Shown: positions 19,262 through 29,029, counted from the stretch's first letter. The stretch: DNA of 64,000 nt from Microbacterium salsuginis (GCF_012524205.1 NZ_JABACI010000001.1:186001-250000), one strand, 5' to 3'. Notes: a model not told the origin generated them from the letters alone. Program-made: numbers and translations.

Positions 19262-19633
19262 ATGGATTGGAAGATCGAGCTCATCTTCGTGCCGGTGAGC
19301 GACGTCGATCGTTCGAAGGAGTTCTACGAGCGCATCGGATTCCACGCCGATCACGATCAGACGCCGTACGAGGGCCTGCGCTTCGTGCAGATGACTCCGC
19401 CCGGTTCGGCCTGCTCCATCGCGTTCGGCACCAACCTCGGCAGCACCCTCGCTCCGGGACAGCAGAACACGATCCAGGTCGTCGTACCCGACGCCGATGA
19501 GGCGCTCGCGCACCTGCGCGGACTCGGCGTGGAGGCTCAGGGGGTGGACGAGCAGGCATGGGGCCGCTTCGTCACGTTCGACGACCCCGACGGCAACACC
19601 TGGACGCTGCAGCAGCTGCCGCCGCGCGACTGA
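19262..19633 (+). CDS. VOC-family protein (glyoxalase/bleomycin-resistance fold)
   Basis: A 123-residue single-domain vicinal-oxygen-chelate protein. It opens with WKIELIFVPVSDVDRSKEFY, has the metal-site region GLRFVQMTPPGSACSIAFG in the middle and ends with VTFDDPDGNTWTLQQL, a typical final strand. Members isomerise, cleave or simply bind small molecules, and the substrate here is unknown. AGGAGG lies six bases upstream of the ATG. It is divergent from the clp gene, with about 180 bases between them. Confidence 0.85.
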   Translation: MDWKIELIFVPVSDVDRSKEFYERIGFHADHDQTPYEGLRFVQMTPPGSACSIAFGTNLGSTLAPGQQNTIQVVVPDADEALAHLRGLGVEAQGVDEQAWGRFVTFDDPDGNTWTLQQLPPRD

Positions 19634-19661
19634 GCTATCGCCTCAGTCCCGGGCGGTCGCC

Positions 19662-20126
19662 TCAGTCCCGGCCGCCCGCAGGGCCCACGATCAGGAGGAT
19701 CACGAACACCGCGATGACGGCGGCCGCGAGCAGGATCGCGAGCGTCCACGGGCGGCGCAGGAACCACCGCACGAGCCGGTCGTGCCACGCGGCGTCGCGG
19801 GGATCGCCGGTGGGCTCGAGGCGCCACGGGCCCTCGAGCCTGCCGGTGCGGTGCAGCCACAGCTCGGTCGGGATCGTGGCGTAGGGCACCACCGCGCTGG
19901 CGATGGCGATCACGGCCGGACCGGCGCCCCAGCGCTGATTCTTCGCGACCAGCACCGCGGTCGCACCGTACGCGAGGAAGACGAAACCGTGGATGCCGCC
20001 ACCGATCGTGACCGCGATCGAAAGGTCCGCACTCGCACGGAGGATGAGCCCGAGGATCAGCAGCGTCCATGAGATCGCCTCCGCGATCGCGAGTGTGCGG
20101 AACAGGTTCAGGGGCGCGCGGAACAC
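19662..20126 (-). CDS. DUF3817-family integral membrane protein
   Basis: A 154-residue protein with the DUF3817 hallmarks: LFRTLAIAEAISW at the N-terminus, the helix with IGGGIHGFVFLAYG, then further helices and a final hydrophobic anchor near residues 125-147. About four membrane segments are visible. Function is unknown. I chose GTG 20126, which has GAGGAG five bases upstream. The much longer open frame is an accident of the opposite gene. Two 15-base direct repeats (19638-19652 and 19657-19671) run across its stop codon. Confidence 0.8.
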   Translation of the reverse strand: MFRAPLNLFRTLAIAEAISWTLLILGLILRASADLSIAVTIGGGIHGFVFLAYGATAVLVAKNQRWGAGPAVIAIASAVVPYATIPTELWLHRTGRLEGPWRLEPTGDPRDAAWHDRLVRWFLRRPWTLAILLAAAVIAVFVILLIVGPAGGRD

Positions 20127-20201
20127 AGGTCTCCTCGGGTCGGGTCCCCCCAGCCTACGTTCGTCCCGCGGTCCGCCACGGCCGACGGTTACCGTTGAGC
20201 G

Positions 20202-21311
20202 GTGACCTTCTCGCTCGACGCGCTGCGGCGCTGGCCCGACATCGAGGCCCCTGATCTGGTGGCCGCCGATGCCGCCGATCGCCTGCTCCTGGACGAGTCG
20301 GCGTCCGCCCGGGCAGCGGTGGACGACGGTTGCCTCGTCGTGATCGGCGACGGCTACGGCGCGCTCACCCTCGGCGCGGCGGAGTCCGGTGCCCACGGCA
20401 TCCGCACCCATCAGGATCCGCTGACGGGCGAGCGCGCCCTCAGCGCCAACGCCGAGCGCTTCGGCCTCAGCCGAGAGTTCACGTCCCTGCCGCTGGATGC
20501 CGCACTCGTGCAGGGCGCGCAGGTCGTGCTGCTGCGGCTGCCCCGGTCGCTCGACGCGCTTCGCGACATCGCCGGCCTCGTCGCTGCGCATGCCGCGCCG
20601 GAGGTCGTGCTCTACGCCGGCGGCCGCGTGAAGCACATGTCGCTCGCGATGAACGACGTGCTGCGCGAGCGCTTCGGCCGTCTCGACGTCACGCACGCGC
20701 GGCAGAAGTCGCGGGTGCTGGTGGCGCGGGAACCCCACGACGGTCGCGATCCCGAGCCTCGGCGCGAGACCCACGGCGACCTCGTCGTCTGCGCCTTCGG
20801 CGGGGCGTTCGCGGGCACGTCGATCGACATCGGCACCCGCTTCCTTCTCGAGCACCTCCCTTCGGATCTGTCGGCGGTCGACGAGGCGATCGACTTCGCC
20901 TGCGGCACCGGCGTCGTCGCCGCGAGCCTCGCCCGACAGCATCCGGGAATGCGCGTCTACGCGTGCGATGAGTCGGCGGCCGCCGTCGCCTCGGCCCGCG
21001 CCACGGCTTCGGCCAACGGCGTGGGCGACCGCGTCACCGTCGCTCGCGACGACATGCTCTCGGATCGCCCGGGATCCAGCGCCTCGTTCATCGCGCTCAA
21101 TCCGCCGTTCCACTCGGGCTCCGCCGTGCACGAGGGCATCGCACCGCGCATGTTCGCCGATGCCGCGCGCGTGCTGCGGTCGGGTGGCGAGCTGTGGACC
21201 GTCTGGAACTCAGGACTGCGGTACCGTCCCGCCCTGGAACGGCTGGTGGGGCCGACGCGTCAGGTCGCGCGCAACGCGAAGTTCACGGTGACTGTCTCGA
21301 CCAAGCGGTGA
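20202..21311 (+). CDS. RsmC/RlmG-like class I methyltransferase (predicted rRNA guanine N2)
   Basis: The 369-residue protein has two methyltransferase-like halves, as in RsmC and RlmG. The N-terminal half (MTFSLDALRRWPDI onward) is degenerate and probably binds RNA. The C-terminal half has the SAM site IDFACGTGVVAASLA near residue 229 and the catalytic NPPFHSG near residue 305, the NPPF signature of N2-guanine methyltransferases. The likely role is methylating a guanine of 16S or 23S rRNA with SAM. TACCGT ends six bases before the GTG start, so the mRNA is probably leaderless. Which nucleotide is modified is not decidable here. Confidence 0.85.
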   Translation: MTFSLDALRRWPDIEAPDLVAADAADRLLLDESASARAAVDDGCLVVIGDGYGALTLGAAESGAHGIRTHQDPLTGERALSANAERFGLSREFTSLPLDAALVQGAQVVLLRLPRSLDALRDIAGLVAAHAAPEVVLYAGGRVKHMSLAMNDVLRERFGRLDVTHARQKSRVLVAREPHDGRDPEPRRETHGDLVVCAFGGAFAGTSIDIGTRFLLEHLPSDLSAVDEAIDFACGTGVVAASLARQHPGMRVYACDESAAAVASARATASANGVGDRVTVARDDMLSDRPGSSASFIALNPPFHSGSAVHEGIAPRMFADAARVLRSGGELWTVWNSGLRYRPALERLVGPTRQVARNAKFTVTVSTKR

Positions 21312-21320
21312 CGCCCGGCT

Positions 21321-22163
21321 TCACACGTCCGCCCAGCCGGCGCCGCCCTCGCCATCCAGGAACGGCACGACGACGTCCAGGACGAGGTCGGTGCGAGCGA
21401 GCCCGAAGAAGTGGCTCGTCCCGGGGAACACCGCGAGCTGCGACGCCGGCACGCCCTCGAAGTCGCCGTTGACGTCGCCGCCCCGCAGTCGCAGGAACTC
21501 CACCGCGTGATCGAGGCTGACCATGTCGGCATCGCCCACGGTGATCAGCGTCGGAGCGGCGATGCCACGGATGTCGTCATCCGGCCAGTCCGGGAAGCCG
21601 CCGTCGTAGGAGGCGCCGAGCTTGTCGAGCAGCCCCTGCAGATGCTCATGATCCGGATGCGGCGACTTCGCCAGGTACGCCTGCTCCATCGGGGTGCCGG
21701 CGATCATGTCCACGGTCATCGCGCCGACGGCTTCGGCGTTCTCGCTCCCCCGCATCCCGTCCGCGCGGAACGACACGGACGACGCGATCAGCTTGCGGAC
21801 GCGTTCGGGCTGCCGTACGGCGAGCTCGATCCCGACGGCGCCGCCCACGCTGAACCCGAACACGTCCGCGCGGTCGATGCCGACATGATCCAGGACACCG
21901 ATCACATCTGCGGCGAATGCCGTCGAGCCGAAGGGCCGGTCGATGTCGTTCGTGCGTCCGTGGCCCTGGAAGTCGAGGGCGAGCACGAGGCGGCCCTGCG
22001 CCAGTCGCGGCAGGAGCGGACCGAACTGCTGGTCGATGTCGAACAATCCCCCGTGCAGCAGCGCGAGGGGCGTCGAGCCCGCGGTCCGTTCACCGTGGAG
22101 CTCGTAGTAGACGCGCAGATCGCCGAGCGCGACGTAGCCGGATTCGATGGTCGGATCGGTCAT
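21321..22163 (-). CDS. Alpha/beta-fold hydrolase
   Basis: A 280-residue single-domain hydrolase. The oxyanion region LALLHGGLFDIDQQF is near residue 33, the nucleophile elbow VFGFSVGGAVG gives Ser105 or thereabouts, an acidic residue lies in TVGDADMVSLD near residue 219, and the catalytic His is in FPGTSHFFG near residue 250. The GxSxG motif and cap region resemble 3-oxoadipate enol-lactonase or esterase relatives. The substrate is unknown. GGGAAG precedes the ATG. It is convergent with the methyltransferase gene. Confidence 0.85.
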   Translation of the reverse strand: MTDPTIESGYVALGDLRVYYELHGERTAGSTPLALLHGGLFDIDQQFGPLLPRLAQGRLVLALDFQGHGRTNDIDRPFGSTAFAADVIGVLDHVGIDRADVFGFSVGGAVGIELAVRQPERVRKLIASSVSFRADGMRGSENAEAVGAMTVDMIAGTPMEQAYLAKSPHPDHEHLQGLLDKLGASYDGGFPDWPDDDIRGIAAPTLITVGDADMVSLDHAVEFLRLRGGDVNGDFEGVPASQLAVFPGTSHFFGLARTDLVLDVVVPFLDGEGGAGWADV

Positions 22164-22624
22164 CTTCCCTCACTGGAGTCGTGGTCGTCGTTCCACGGTG
22201 CCAGACGTGCCGGCGAAAGGGTAGGTGCCGAATCCATGCGAGGAGGATGACCGGGGGGCCGGCGCGAGACGGCCGGCGCCCCCGATGGCCGCGAACTCGG
22301 GACTCGCGGCCGGGGACGCCGGACCGGGGCTCCGGCATACACCCCTCCGATAGAGACGGATGCGCCGCGGTTCTATTACGCGACTCGGCGGAACGCACGC
22401 GGAGTGCGAACGCTGGGCCCCGGCAGGGGATGCCGGGACCCAGCCGCCACGGCTATCGAACTCCCCCAAGGCGAACGAGCTCCGTGGCATGGAGGGGTGC
22501 TGGGGACACCGTCTCCGAGGGCGCTGGGGACGCCCTGGCTTTGACATTAGTGCCACCGGGGTCTCGTCGGGGGGCTCGACACTTCGGAGGTCTCGCGCGG
22601 TTTCCCCATTGCGGGGCGGCCCAA
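22164..22624. other. Hairpin-rich non-coding stretch
   Basis: I find no convincing gene in these 461 bases. The open frames on either strand lack recognisable products and good starts. GC-rich hairpins follow one another: 22253-22283 (11 pairs with a bulge), 22287-22311 (8 pairs), 22318-22336 (6 pairs), 22412-22444 (14 positions, one mismatch, five-base loop) and 22520-22536. A TTGACA at 22541 has no matching -10. The stretch contains the promoter of the alpha/beta hydrolase and may encode a structured RNA, but I cannot name a family. Confidence 0.5.
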
Positions 22625-22668
22625 TGACGAGCGCCCTGCCCGACAGCAGTCGGGCAGGGCGCTCGTCA
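22625..22668 (-). terminator. Strong hairpin terminator of the nrd operon
   Basis: A perfect 20-base stem (22625-22644 with 22649-22668) has a four-base AGCA loop, 11 bases after the nrdF stop. On the minus strand it is followed only by TTGGG, so it is an L-shaped actinobacterial terminator rather than a T-tract one. Confidence 0.85.
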
Positions 22669-22679
22669 CTGGTGCGGAC

Positions 22680-23687
<1,008 letters not shown>

Positions 23688-25844
23688 TCAAAGTGTGCAC
23701 GAGACGCATTCCGTCATGTCCGTGCCCTCCAGCGCCATCTGGCGGAGGCGGATGTAGTAGATCGTCTTGATGCCCTTGCGCCACGCGTAGATCTGCGCCT
23801 TGTTGATGTCGCGCGTGGTGGCGGTGTCCTTGAAGAACAGCGTCAGCGACAGACCCTGGTCGACGTGCTGCGTGGCGGCGGCGTACGTGTCGATGACCTT
23901 CTCGTAGCCGATCTCGTATGCGTCCTGGTAGTACTCCAGGTTGTCGTTGGTCATGAACGCGGCCGGGTAGTAGACGCGACCGAGCTTGCCTTCCTTGCGG
24001 ATCTCGATCTTCGCGGCGATCGGGTGGATCGAGCTCGTCGAGTTGTTGATGTACGAGATCGAGCCGGTCGGGGGCACCGCCTGCAGGTTCTGGTTGTAGA
24101 TGCCGTACTGCTGGATCGAGGCCTTGAGCTGGCGCCAGTCGTCCTGCGTCGGGATGTGGTGTCCGGCGAACATGTCCTTGACCTTGTCGGTCGCCGGCGT
24201 CCACTCCTGCTCGATGTACTTGTCGAAGAACTCGCCCGTGGCGTACTTCGAGTCCCAGAAGCCGTCGAACACCTGGCCGCGCTCGATCGCGATCTTGTTC
24301 GAGGCGGTCAGGGCGTGGAACAGCACCGAATAGAAGTAGATGTTGGTGAAGTCGACGCCCTCTTCCGAGCCGTAGTACACATGCTCGCGAGCGAGGTAGC
24401 CGTGCAGGTTCATCTGGCCCAGGCCGATGGCGTGCGAGCGGTCGTTGCCGTCCTCGATCGAGCGCACGGAGCGGATGTGGCTCTGGTCGCTGACCGCGGT
24501 GAGAGCGCGGATGCTGGTCTCCACCGTCTTGGCCAGGTCGCCGCCGTCCATCGCCAGCGCGATGTTGAGCGAGCCCAGGTTGCACGAGATGTCCTTGCCG
24601 ATCTGGCCGTAGGACAGGTCCTCGTTGAAGGTCGTCGGCGTGTTCACCTGCAGGATCTCGCTGCAGAGGTTCGACATGTTGATGCGGCCCTTGATCGGGT
24701 TGGCCTTGTTCACCGTGTCTTCGAACATGATGTACGGGTAGCCCGACTCGAACTGGATCTCGGCGAGGGTCTGGAAGAACTCGCGCGCGTTGATCTTCGT
24801 CTTCTTGATCCGCGGGTCGTCGACCATCTCGCGGTACTTCTCGGTGACCGAGATGTCGCCGAAGGGCACGCCGTAGACGCGCTCGACGTCGTACGGCGAG
24901 AAGAGGTACATGTCCTCGCCGTTCTTGGCGAGCTCGAACGTGATGTCGGGAACGACGACGCCGAGCGAGAGCGTCTTGATGCGGATCTTCTCGTCCGCGT
25001 TCTCGCGCTTGGTGTCGAGGAACCGCATGATGTCGGGGTGGTGGGCGCTGAGGTAGACCGCGCCGGCGCCCTGGCGTGCTCCGAGCTGGTTGGCGTAGCT
25101 GAAGCTGTCTTCGAGCAGCTTCATCACGGGGATGATGCCGGAGGACTGGTTCTCGATCTGCTTGATCGGCGCGCCGGACTCGCGGATGTTCGACAGCAGC
25201 AGCGCGACGCCGCCGCCGCGCTTGGACAGCTGCAGCGACGAGTTGATGCCGCGCGAGATCGACTCCATGTTGTCTTCGATGCGCAGCAGGAAGCACGACA
25301 CGAGCTCGCCGCGCTGAGCCTTGCCGGCGTTGAGGAACGTCGGAGTCGCCGGCTGGAACCGGCCCGAGATGATCTCGTCGACGAGGCTGGTCGCGAGCTG
25401 CTCGTCGCCGTCGGCGAGGGCGAGGGCCGTCATGACGACGCGGTCTTCGAAGCGCTCGAGGTAGCGCTTGCCGTCGAAGGTCTTGAGCGTGTAGCTGGTG
25501 TAGTACTTGAACGCTCCGAGGAACGTCTCGAAACGGAACTTCTTGCCGTAGGCGAAGTCGTTGAGCTTCTGGATGAACTCGAACGAGTACTTCTCGAGCA
25601 CGGCCGGCTCGTAGTACTCCTTCTCGACCAGGTAGTCCAGGCGCTCCTTGAGCGAATGGAAGAACACCGTGTTCTGGTTCACGTGCTGCAGGAAGTACTC
25701 CCGCGCGGCGCGCTTGTCGGCGTCGAACTGGATCTTGCCGTTGGCGTCGTACAGGTTGAGCATCGCGTTGAGGGCGTGGTAGTCCATGCCCTCGAAGCGC
25801 GCCTCCGTCTTGAATGTCATCTCGGTCAGTGCAGTGTCTGCCAT
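23688..25844 (-). CDS. nrdE: Ribonucleotide reductase class Ib large (catalytic) subunit
   Basis: NrdE reduces NDPs to dNDPs. The 718-residue protein has the substrate cysteines in NLCSEI and CNLGSLN and the loop region with [14 protein letters not shown]. It ends in ECVSCTL, the C-terminal Cys-x-x-Cys that hands electrons from NrdH to the active site. It lacks the long ATP-cone of class Ia enzymes, as usual for class Ib. Its start overlaps the end of nrdI by 19 bases. Confidence 0.97.
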   Translation of the reverse strand: MADTALTEMTFKTEARFEGMDYHALNAMLNLYDANGKIQFDADKRAAREYFLQHVNQNTVFFHSLKERLDYLVEKEYYEPAVLEKYSFEFIQKLNDFAYGKKFRFETFLGAFKYYTSYTLKTFDGKRYLERFEDRVVMTALALADGDEQLATSLVDEIISGRFQPATPTFLNAGKAQRGELVSCFLLRIEDNMESISRGINSSLQLSKRGGGVALLLSNIRESGAPIKQIENQSSGIIPVMKLLEDSFSYANQLGARQGAGAVYLSAHHPDIMRFLDTKRENADEKIRIKTLSLGVVVPDITFELAKNGEDMYLFSPYDVERVYGVPFGDISVTEKYREMVDDPRIKKTKINAREFFQTLAEIQFESGYPYIMFEDTVNKANPIKGRINMSNLCSEILQVNTPTTFNEDLSYGQIGKDISCNLGSLNIALAMDGGDLAKTVETSIRALTAVSDQSHIRSVRSIEDGNDRSHAIGLGQMNLHGYLAREHVYYGSEEGVDFTNIYFYSVLFHALTASNKIAIERGQVFDGFWDSKYATGEFFDKYIEQEWTPATDKVKDMFAGHHIPTQDDWRQLKASIQQYGIYNQNLQAVPPTGSISYINNSTSSIHPIAAKIEIRKEGKLGRVYYPAAFMTNDNLEYYQDAYEIGYEKVIDTYAAATQHVDQGLSLTLFFKDTATTRDINKAQIYAWRKGIKTIYYIRLRQMALEGTDMTECVSCTL

Positions 25845-26275
25845 CTTTCCAATCCCTCGCTCACGCGTTCCACGTCTTCAGGCGTGCCGAATACCTCGAG
25901 CCGGTACAAGTGCGGCACATGACACTTGCGGCTGATGATGTCGCCGGCGAGACAGAAGTGCTCGCCGAAGTTGGTGTTTCCCGCGGAGATGACTCCGCGG
26001 ATGTGGCGCCGGTTGCGCTCGTCGTTGAGGAACCGGATCACCTGCTTGGGAACGGCGCCCTTCTCCTCGCCCCGGCCCTGGCCTCCGCCATAGGTCGGTG
26101 TGACGAGGATGAAGGGCTCGTCGACCACGAGCGGCGGATCGGTCCCGTGGAGGGGGATCCGCACCGCCCGTGCGCCCAGCTTGTCGATGAAGCGCGCGGT
26201 GTTCCCCGAGATGCTCGAGAAGTAGACCAGCAGCGGCGCGTCCGTCACGACGCGCCGCGTCGTGAGCGCCGACAT
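25826..26275 (-). CDS. nrdI: NrdI flavodoxin-like activator of NrdF
   Basis: NrdI delivers the oxidant for assembly of the Mn-tyrosyl radical in NrdF. The 149-residue protein has the FMN phosphate loop [15 protein letters not shown] near residue 15 and the second FMN loop [15 protein letters not shown] near residue 60, with the family end [12 protein letters not shown] (here [12 protein letters not shown]). I chose ATG 26275, one base after the nrdH stop. The frame continues upstream through nrdH but that part is out-of-frame translation of nrdH. nrdE begins inside its last codons. Confidence 0.95.
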   Translation of the reverse strand: MSALTTRRVVTDAPLLVYFSSISGNTARFIDKLGARAVRIPLHGTDPPLVVDEPFILVTPTYGGGQGRGEEKGAVPKQVIRFLNDERNRRHIRGVISAGNTNFGEHFCLAGDIISRKCHVPHLYRLEVFGTPEDVERVSEGLERWQTLH

Positions 26276-26276
26276 G

Positions 26277-26510
26277 TCAGGCCAGACGCGAGGCGAGTTC
26301 GTCGATCTTGTCGGGGCGGAAGCCCGACCAGTGGTCTTCGTCGGTGATGACGACGGGCGCCTGGAGGTAGCCGAGCGCCTTGACCTGCTCGAGGGCCGCG
26401 GGGTCCTGCGAGAGGTCGTGGATTTCGTATTCGATACCCTTCGAGTCCAGCGCTCGGTAGGTCGCCGTGCACTGTACGCACGCGGGCTTCGTGTAGACCG
26501 TGATCGCCAT
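26277..26510 (-). CDS. nrdH: NrdH glutaredoxin-like redoxin
   Basis: This 77-residue electron donor for NrdE opens with [14 protein letters not shown]. The redox pair is Cys11 and Cys14 (CVQC). The C-terminal motif WSGFRPDKI is the NrdH signature, which favours thioredoxin reductase over glutathione. It is the first gene of the operon. GAGGAG lies about 12 bases upstream of the ATG, a rather long spacing. The NrdR-like sites are 77 bases farther upstream. Confidence 0.96.
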   Translation of the reverse strand: MAITVYTKPACVQCTATYRALDSKGIEYEIHDLSQDPAALEQVKALGYLQAPVVITDEDHWSGFRPDKIDELASRLA

Positions 26511-26586
26511 GTCGATTCTGCTCTCCTCAGTACTCTTCCGGAAGAATCCGGGTGATTCTCCGGCAGGCCCCCCACCGGGAGTCCAA

Positions 26587-26634
26587 TACTACATATGGGT
26601 GCCGACATTCGATAGCACCACAAGGGCTAGTAGT
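26587..26634 (-). promoter_or_regulatory. Tandem NrdR-box-like sites upstream of nrdHIEF
   Basis: Two 16-base sites on the minus strand, CTACTAGCCCTTGTGG (26619-26634) and CACCCATATGTAGTAT (26587-26602), are separated by exactly 16 bases. That is the three-turn spacing typical of NrdR repressor sites. They match the general NrdR consensus at about 9 and 10 of 16 positions. The TAGTAT in the second site could double as a -10. NrdR itself is not in the window. Confidence 0.6.
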
Positions 26635-26647
26635 TACATCCGTGTGA

Positions 26648-26824
26648 TTTTCCACCGTTGTCCCCATGTACAACACAGGTTCTCCACCGATTCATCCACA
26701 GCCGGCGACGTGATCACGAGTCTGGAAAATCCCTGAATCACGCGCGTTTCGGATGCCGCGGCCGCATCCATCCACAGAGGGGACGCTACGCGCGGCCCCC
26801 GACATCGGATGTGCCTGTGGATGG
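26648..26824. promoter_or_regulatory. Cluster of DnaA-box-like 9-mers
   Basis: Six imperfect matches to TTATCCACA lie in 177 bases: TTTTCCACC (26648), TTGTCCCCA (26658), TTCTCCACC (26680), TCATCCACA (26692), CCATCCACA (26768) and, on the other strand, CCATCCACA (26816-26824). The best differ at one position. The region is more AT-rich than its surroundings at its left end and lies between nrdH and the divergent MFS gene. Confidence 0.45.
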
Positions 26825-26872
26825 CGTCCCCGGCGTGTCGCGGCGTGTCGCGCAGCGGGCATGCACGCACGT

Positions 26873-26886
26873 CCGGTGCACACCGG
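26873..26886. promoter_or_regulatory. 14-base palindrome before the MFS exporter
   Basis: CCGGTGCACACCGG is a perfect inverted repeat of six-base arms ending 14 bases before the TAGCGT -10 element (26901-26906) of the MFS gene, roughly at the -35 position. A repressor or activator site is plausible. The direct repeat CGGCGTGTCG occurs twice just upstream (26831-26850). Confidence 0.4.
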
Positions 26887-26912
26887 AACGGCACCCGCAG
26901 TAGCGTTGTGTG

Positions 26913-28118
26913 GTGGCTGGCTACGGTGATCTCCTTCGCACTCCGGGAGTCGGTCGCATCATCGCCGCGCAGCTGACCGCGCGCTTCCCGAACGGCATGA
27001 CGAGCCTGGCGATCCTGCTGCACATCGAGCACGTGACGGGGTCTTACGGCGCCGCCGGCTTGGTGCTGGCGGCCACGTCGGTCGGCCAGGCGGTCGCCGG
27101 CCCGGTGACCAGCCGATGGATGGGACGCTGGGGCATGCGCCGGGTGCTCACGGCGACGCTCGCCGTCTGCGCCGCGTCGCTGGCGGCGATCGCACTCCTT
27201 CTCCTCCCGCTGCCGGCGTACATGGCGCTTGGCCTGATCTGCGGCCTGGCCACGCCGCCCGTCCAGTCGGCCGTGCGCACGATCTACCCCAAGATGGTCA
27301 CGTCCAGGCAGCTCACTCCGCTGTTCTCGCTCGATGCGTCGCTGCAGGAGATCATCTGGATCTTCGCGCCGGTGCTCATCACCTTCGTCGCGACGCAGGC
27401 GGGCACCGTCCCGGCGCTTCTGCTCATCGTGGCGACGCTCATCGGCGGTGGCGCGTGGTTCATCCTCTCCCCGGAGGTCGGTCGCGTGCGCATCCCGCGC
27501 AGCCGGCGGCGCCTTGGCCGCGTCCTCGCCCGGCCGCCAGTGCTCCTTGCGACGATCGTCGGATTCCTCCTCATCGGCGCGTGTGCGGCGGTGGAGGCCG
27601 GCGTCGTCGCCACGTTCGACCACGGCGGCCTCGAAGCCGGTCTCGTCCTCGGCGTGTTCGCCGTGGGCAGTCTGGCGGGTGGCCTGTCGTTCGGTCACCT
27701 GCCGATCGGGCGCTGGGCGATGGCGCGACGCCTCGGGATCTTCACGGTGGGCATCGCCCTGACCGTCGTGTCGCTCAACGTGTGGTGGCTCGGAGGCACC
27801 CTTCTGCTCGCGGGGGCGGGCATCGCTCCCGCGCTGGCGGTGATCTACGCCATGACGTCGGCGAGCGTGAAGTTCAGCGACACCGCCGAGGCCTTCGGGT
27901 GGATCGGCACCGGCCAGCTCATCGGCGCGGCCGCGGGATCGGCGATCGCGGGGTTCCTCATCGACGACATCGGTCCCACCGGCGCCTACGTGGCCGCCGG
28001 CGGGTTCGCCATCGCGGGTCTGGCGGTCGCCATCATCTTCGTTCGCGGCTTCCCCGATCTGCGGCATCGGGATGCGAGCCCGATCCCCGACACCGAACCC
28101 GTCCAGACGATCGGCTGA
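26913..28118 (+). CDS. MFS transporter (12-helix, drug-exporter-like)
   Basis: A 401-residue membrane protein with about twelve hydrophobic segments in two halves. The loop between helices 2 and 3 reads VTSRWMGRWGMRRVL, a degenerate form of the MFS loop 2-3 motif. A basic central loop (RIPRSRRRLGR) separates the halves. The substrate is unknown. Two adjacent GTG codons (26910, 26913) are possible starts. The second lies six bases after TAGCGT, the spacing of other leaderless genes here, so I prefer it. The gene is divergent from nrdHIEF. Confidence 0.82.
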   Translation: MAGYGDLLRTPGVGRIIAAQLTARFPNGMTSLAILLHIEHVTGSYGAAGLVLAATSVGQAVAGPVTSRWMGRWGMRRVLTATLAVCAASLAAIALLLLPLPAYMALGLICGLATPPVQSAVRTIYPKMVTSRQLTPLFSLDASLQEIIWIFAPVLITFVATQAGTVPALLLIVATLIGGGAWFILSPEVGRVRIPRSRRRLGRVLARPPVLLATIVGFLLIGACAAVEAGVVATFDHGGLEAGLVLGVFAVGSLAGGLSFGHLPIGRWAMARRLGIFTVGIALTVVSLNVWWLGGTLLLAGAGIAPALAVIYAMTSASVKFSDTAEAFGWIGTGQLIGAAAGSAIAGFLIDDIGPTGAYVAAGGFAIAGLAVAIIFVRGFPDLRHRDASPIPDTEPVQTIG

Positions 28119-28141
28119 GCTGGTCCGGCCGCACCAGATCG

Positions 28142-28546
28142 CTAGGCGATCCGGCGCAGCAGCTCCAGAACTGCGAGCGCGTATGCATCGGCGGGTTCGG
28201 GATGCTGGAACGCGCGGTGCTCGTCACCGATCACGATCTCGACCTCATGAGTGTCAGGCAGCCGCCGCAGTGCCCGGAACGCGCCGCGCAGCAGCTCGCG
28301 CAGCTGGTGCTCGTGCGGCAGCCACAGGGCGTCCTCCAGCGCCACGGAGTCCAGCGCCCACTCCGTCGTGCCGTTGAAGGCGAGGATGCGTCCGGTCGGA
28401 TACTCGCGCGGCTCGATCGTCATCTCACTGACGGTGAACACATCGGCCTCGAACTCCGGCTCGTCGAGCTGGAACCGGTCACCCGAGCTCGGGTGCCACA
28501 CCAGCCCGGCATCGCGCAGCGCGACAGCCATTTCGGTCGAGATCAT
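28142..28546 (-). CDS. Hypothetical protein, 134 residues
   Basis: I do not assign a family. The protein begins MISTEMAVALRDAGLVW, has a beta-rich middle with WHPSSGDRF and RILAFNGTTEWALDSV, and ends in a helical part with EIVIGDEHRAF and ALAVLELLRRIA. There is no signal peptide or membrane helix. The stretch ALWLPHEHQLRELL suggests a compact alpha/beta fold. CACAAT ends six bases before the ATG, so it is probably translated from a leaderless mRNA. It follows the DUF7882-like gene on the same strand with an 18-base gap. Confidence 0.65.
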   Translation of the reverse strand: MISTEMAVALRDAGLVWHPSSGDRFQLDEPEFEADVFTVSEMTIEPREYPTGRILAFNGTTEWALDSVALEDALWLPHEHQLRELLRGAFRALRRLPDTHEVEIVIGDEHRAFQHPEPADAYALAVLELLRRIA

Positions 28547-28564
28547 CCCTCCATTGTGGGACCA

Positions 28565-28948
28565 TCACGCCGCGACGAGCTCTCCCGCCTCGCGGCGTGC
28601 AACCTCCGCGGCCGGCGCCGGGGCGAACGCCGGCTCGGCGAGCAGAGCTGCCTCGTCCGCCCACTCGAGCACGATGCCGCCGCTCGAGTTGGCCTGGTTC
28701 GCGAGGTCCCGCAGGTACTCTCCGTCCAGGGGCTCGGGGTCGGGGTTCGCGAAGACGAACCGCAACGGGATCGACGGCTGCATCCAGATCGAGGTGCGAC
28801 CCGGTGCATCCGGATCGCAGTGCCGCCAAGTGAGAAGGAAGCTCTCGCCTCGCCGGAGCTTGGTGGTCGCGACGACTTTCACGTGCGCCAAGATCCGGTC
28901 GGGGATCTCAGCGGGACCCGTCTCGGACCCGTAGTAGAGGTGCGCCAT
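28565..28948 (-). CDS. DUF7882-like small actinobacterial protein
   Basis: A 127-residue soluble protein. The pattern YYGSETGPAEIPDRILAH followed by VVATTKLRRGESFLLTW is typical of a small family frequent in Microbacteriaceae and sometimes mislabelled as DNA ligase. It has no ligase motif (no KxDG). The RTSIWMQPSIPLRFVF strand follows, and the last third is helical and rich in Ala and Glu. Function is unknown. A strong Shine-Dalgarno (GGAGAAGGGGAAG) precedes the ATG. It is divergent from the MarR gene across an AT-rich intergenic stretch. Confidence 0.7.
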   Translation of the reverse strand: MAHLYYGSETGPAEIPDRILAHVKVVATTKLRRGESFLLTWRHCDPDAPGRTSIWMQPSIPLRFVFANPDPEPLDGEYLRDLANQANSSGGIVLEWADEAALLAEPAFAPAPAAEVARREAGELVAA

Positions 28949-28996
28949 GTCTCTTCCCCTTCTCCCAAGTTCTGCTGCATCTTGTACAGCAAGTTT

Positions 28997-29029
28997 CTAG
29001 TTCAGTTTATATGTATCTCACTAACTAAG
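28997..29029. promoter_or_regulatory. Candidate MarR operator in the divergent intergenic region
   Basis: CTAGTT (28997-29002) and AACTAAG (29023-29029) form an imperfect inverted repeat centred on an AT-rich core, in the 149 bases between the DUF7882-like gene and marR. A TACTAT (29059-29064) downstream could be the marR -10. MarR proteins commonly bind such palindromes in their own promoter. The match to a specific consensus is not established. Confidence 0.35.

Noticed and set aside
22170..22556. Minus-strand 128-codon frame upstream of the hydrolase
   Set aside because: Biased composition, no start context, runs through hairpins and into the hydrolase start region.
23865..25922. 685-codon plus-strand frame opposite nrdE
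   Set aside because: nrdE on the other strand is unambiguous. The antisense frame has no motif and no start signal.
26668..26682. Possible sixth TetR operator (GTACAACACAGGTTC)
   Set aside because: The spacing is five, not four, and the right half is GGTTC. It lies far from the TetR island.
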